58,475 bases of DNA, taken from NCBI GenBank assembly GCA_965247705.1, contig CBDFHV010000046.1:1-58475 (forward strand), read 5' to 3'. Positions 58,162 through 58,475 of this stretch are shown here, one piece after another; within the stretch, counting starts at the first letter, position 1; each line of letters opens with the position of its first letter. The notes under the pieces are model-generated. The model was not told the origin of the DNA. It saw only the letters and a list, made by a program, of their open reading frames with translations, and ran no database searches. The DNA is from CBDFHV01 sp965247705 (GTDB lineage Bacteria; Pseudomonadota; Alphaproteobacteria; Rhodospirillales; CAMCUA01). Position numbers and translations under genes: made by a program.

Positions 58162-58475
58162 ATGGACCTGAACTTGCGGGGCAAGGTGGCGCTGGTAACC
58201 GGCAGCAGCCGCGGCATCGGCAAGGCCATCGCCCGCGCCCTTCTCGCCGAGGGCTGCGCCGTCGCCATCTGCGGGCGCGATGCGGAGTCTTTGGAGGCGG
58301 CGGCGCGCGACCTGGAAACCCCGGGCGCCCAAGTCGCCGCCGTGGCGGCCGACGTCTGCCGTCCCGACGACGCGGCGCGTCTGGTCGACGCCTGCGTCGG
58401 CCAACTGGGCGGTCTCGACATCCTGGTCAACAGCGTCGGCGGCGCGCTCGGCGCGACGCACTTGTTGGAGAGCGC
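58162..58475 (+). CDS. SDR family oxidoreductase, cut by the window end
   Basis: The first 104 residues of a short-chain dehydrogenase/reductase. The cofactor motif VTGSSRGIGKAIARALLAEG is canonical, followed by VAAVAADVCRPDDAARLV and DILVNSVGGALG, where the usual NNAG reads NSVGG. The active-site Tyr and Lys lie beyond the window. AGAAGG directly precedes the ATG. It stands alone downstream of the IS3 element. Confidence 0.88.
   Translation, partial: MDLNLRGKVALVTGSSRGIGKAIARALLAEGCAVAICGRDAESLEAAARDLETPGAQVAAVAADVCRPDDAARLVDACVGQLGGLDILVNSVGGALGATHLLES

Noticed and set aside
1..58475. CRISPR arrays, tRNA or rRNA genes
   Set aside because: No regularly spaced repeats, no cloverleaf-like T-loop sequences and no rRNA-like stretches were seen in the intergenic gaps.

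Overview
The window is GC-rich bacterial chromosome, most likely from an alphaproteobacterium of the Rhodospirillales type. This is inferred from gene order and protein character: an HDAC-like gene, xseB, ispA, dxs, tlyA; pdxH, a DnaJ-like gene, yihY, fabI, aroC; DUF2066, a PgsA-like gene, an AI-2E permease, hda; an EipB-like protein; and TRAP and PotD-type transporters. I see no rRNA, tRNA, CRISPR array or replication origin.

Layout. 1-2760: a frameshifted FGE-sulfatase-domain gene, a cupin, an unknown gene and a TctA remnant. 2787-7178 (minus): a TRAP transporter operon (dctP, dctQ, dctM) ending in an M81 metallopeptidase, with a GntR-type half-palindromic site upstream. 7280-20257: housekeeping genes (zinc/iron efflux, pdxH, a co-chaperone, fabI, aroC, tlyA, dxs, ispA, xseB, a histone-deacetylase-like hydrolase). 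These are broken by two insertions: an IS5-family element that splits a yihY-type gene exactly, and an MNT/HEPN gene pair between dxs and tlyA. 20495-25988: an RND efflux pump followed by a D-arginine-dehydrogenase-like flavoenzyme. 25985-28678: a sulfide/persulfide module (TusA-like protein, BigR/SqrR-type regulator, persulfide dioxygenase-rhodanese fusion, conserved unknown gene).

28679-40000: a regulatory stretch rich in dyads, small unknown genes, an EipB-like envelope protein, aspS, RNase D and a c-di-GMP cluster. That cluster holds two diguanylate cyclases, one behind a sigma-54 promoter and one with its 5' end duplicated in tandem, an apparently ATPase-deficient kinase/receiver protein and an HD-GYP phosphodiesterase. 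40112-47023 (minus): one long co-directional run of DUF2066, PgsA-like, AI-2E permease, hda, three tandem non-canonical SDRs and a PuuE-type deacetylase. 47101-51329: purM-purN, ndk and an ABC-F ATPase. 51352-56396 (minus): an ABC importer operon with an embedded succinylglutamate-desuccinylase-like hydrolase. 56582-57994: an IS3-family element. The window ends inside another SDR gene.

The observations I would check first are: the three SDR paralogues that all lack the catalytic Tyr and Lys; purM with no ATG/GTG/TTG start; the 103-bp inverted-repeat element that supplies the stop codon of the DUF2066 gene; the 402-bp tandem duplication at the diguanylate cyclase; the sigma-54 promoter on the other cyclase; and the precise IS insertion in yihY. 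I found no gene cluster that I can defend as a wholly new defence or biosynthetic system.
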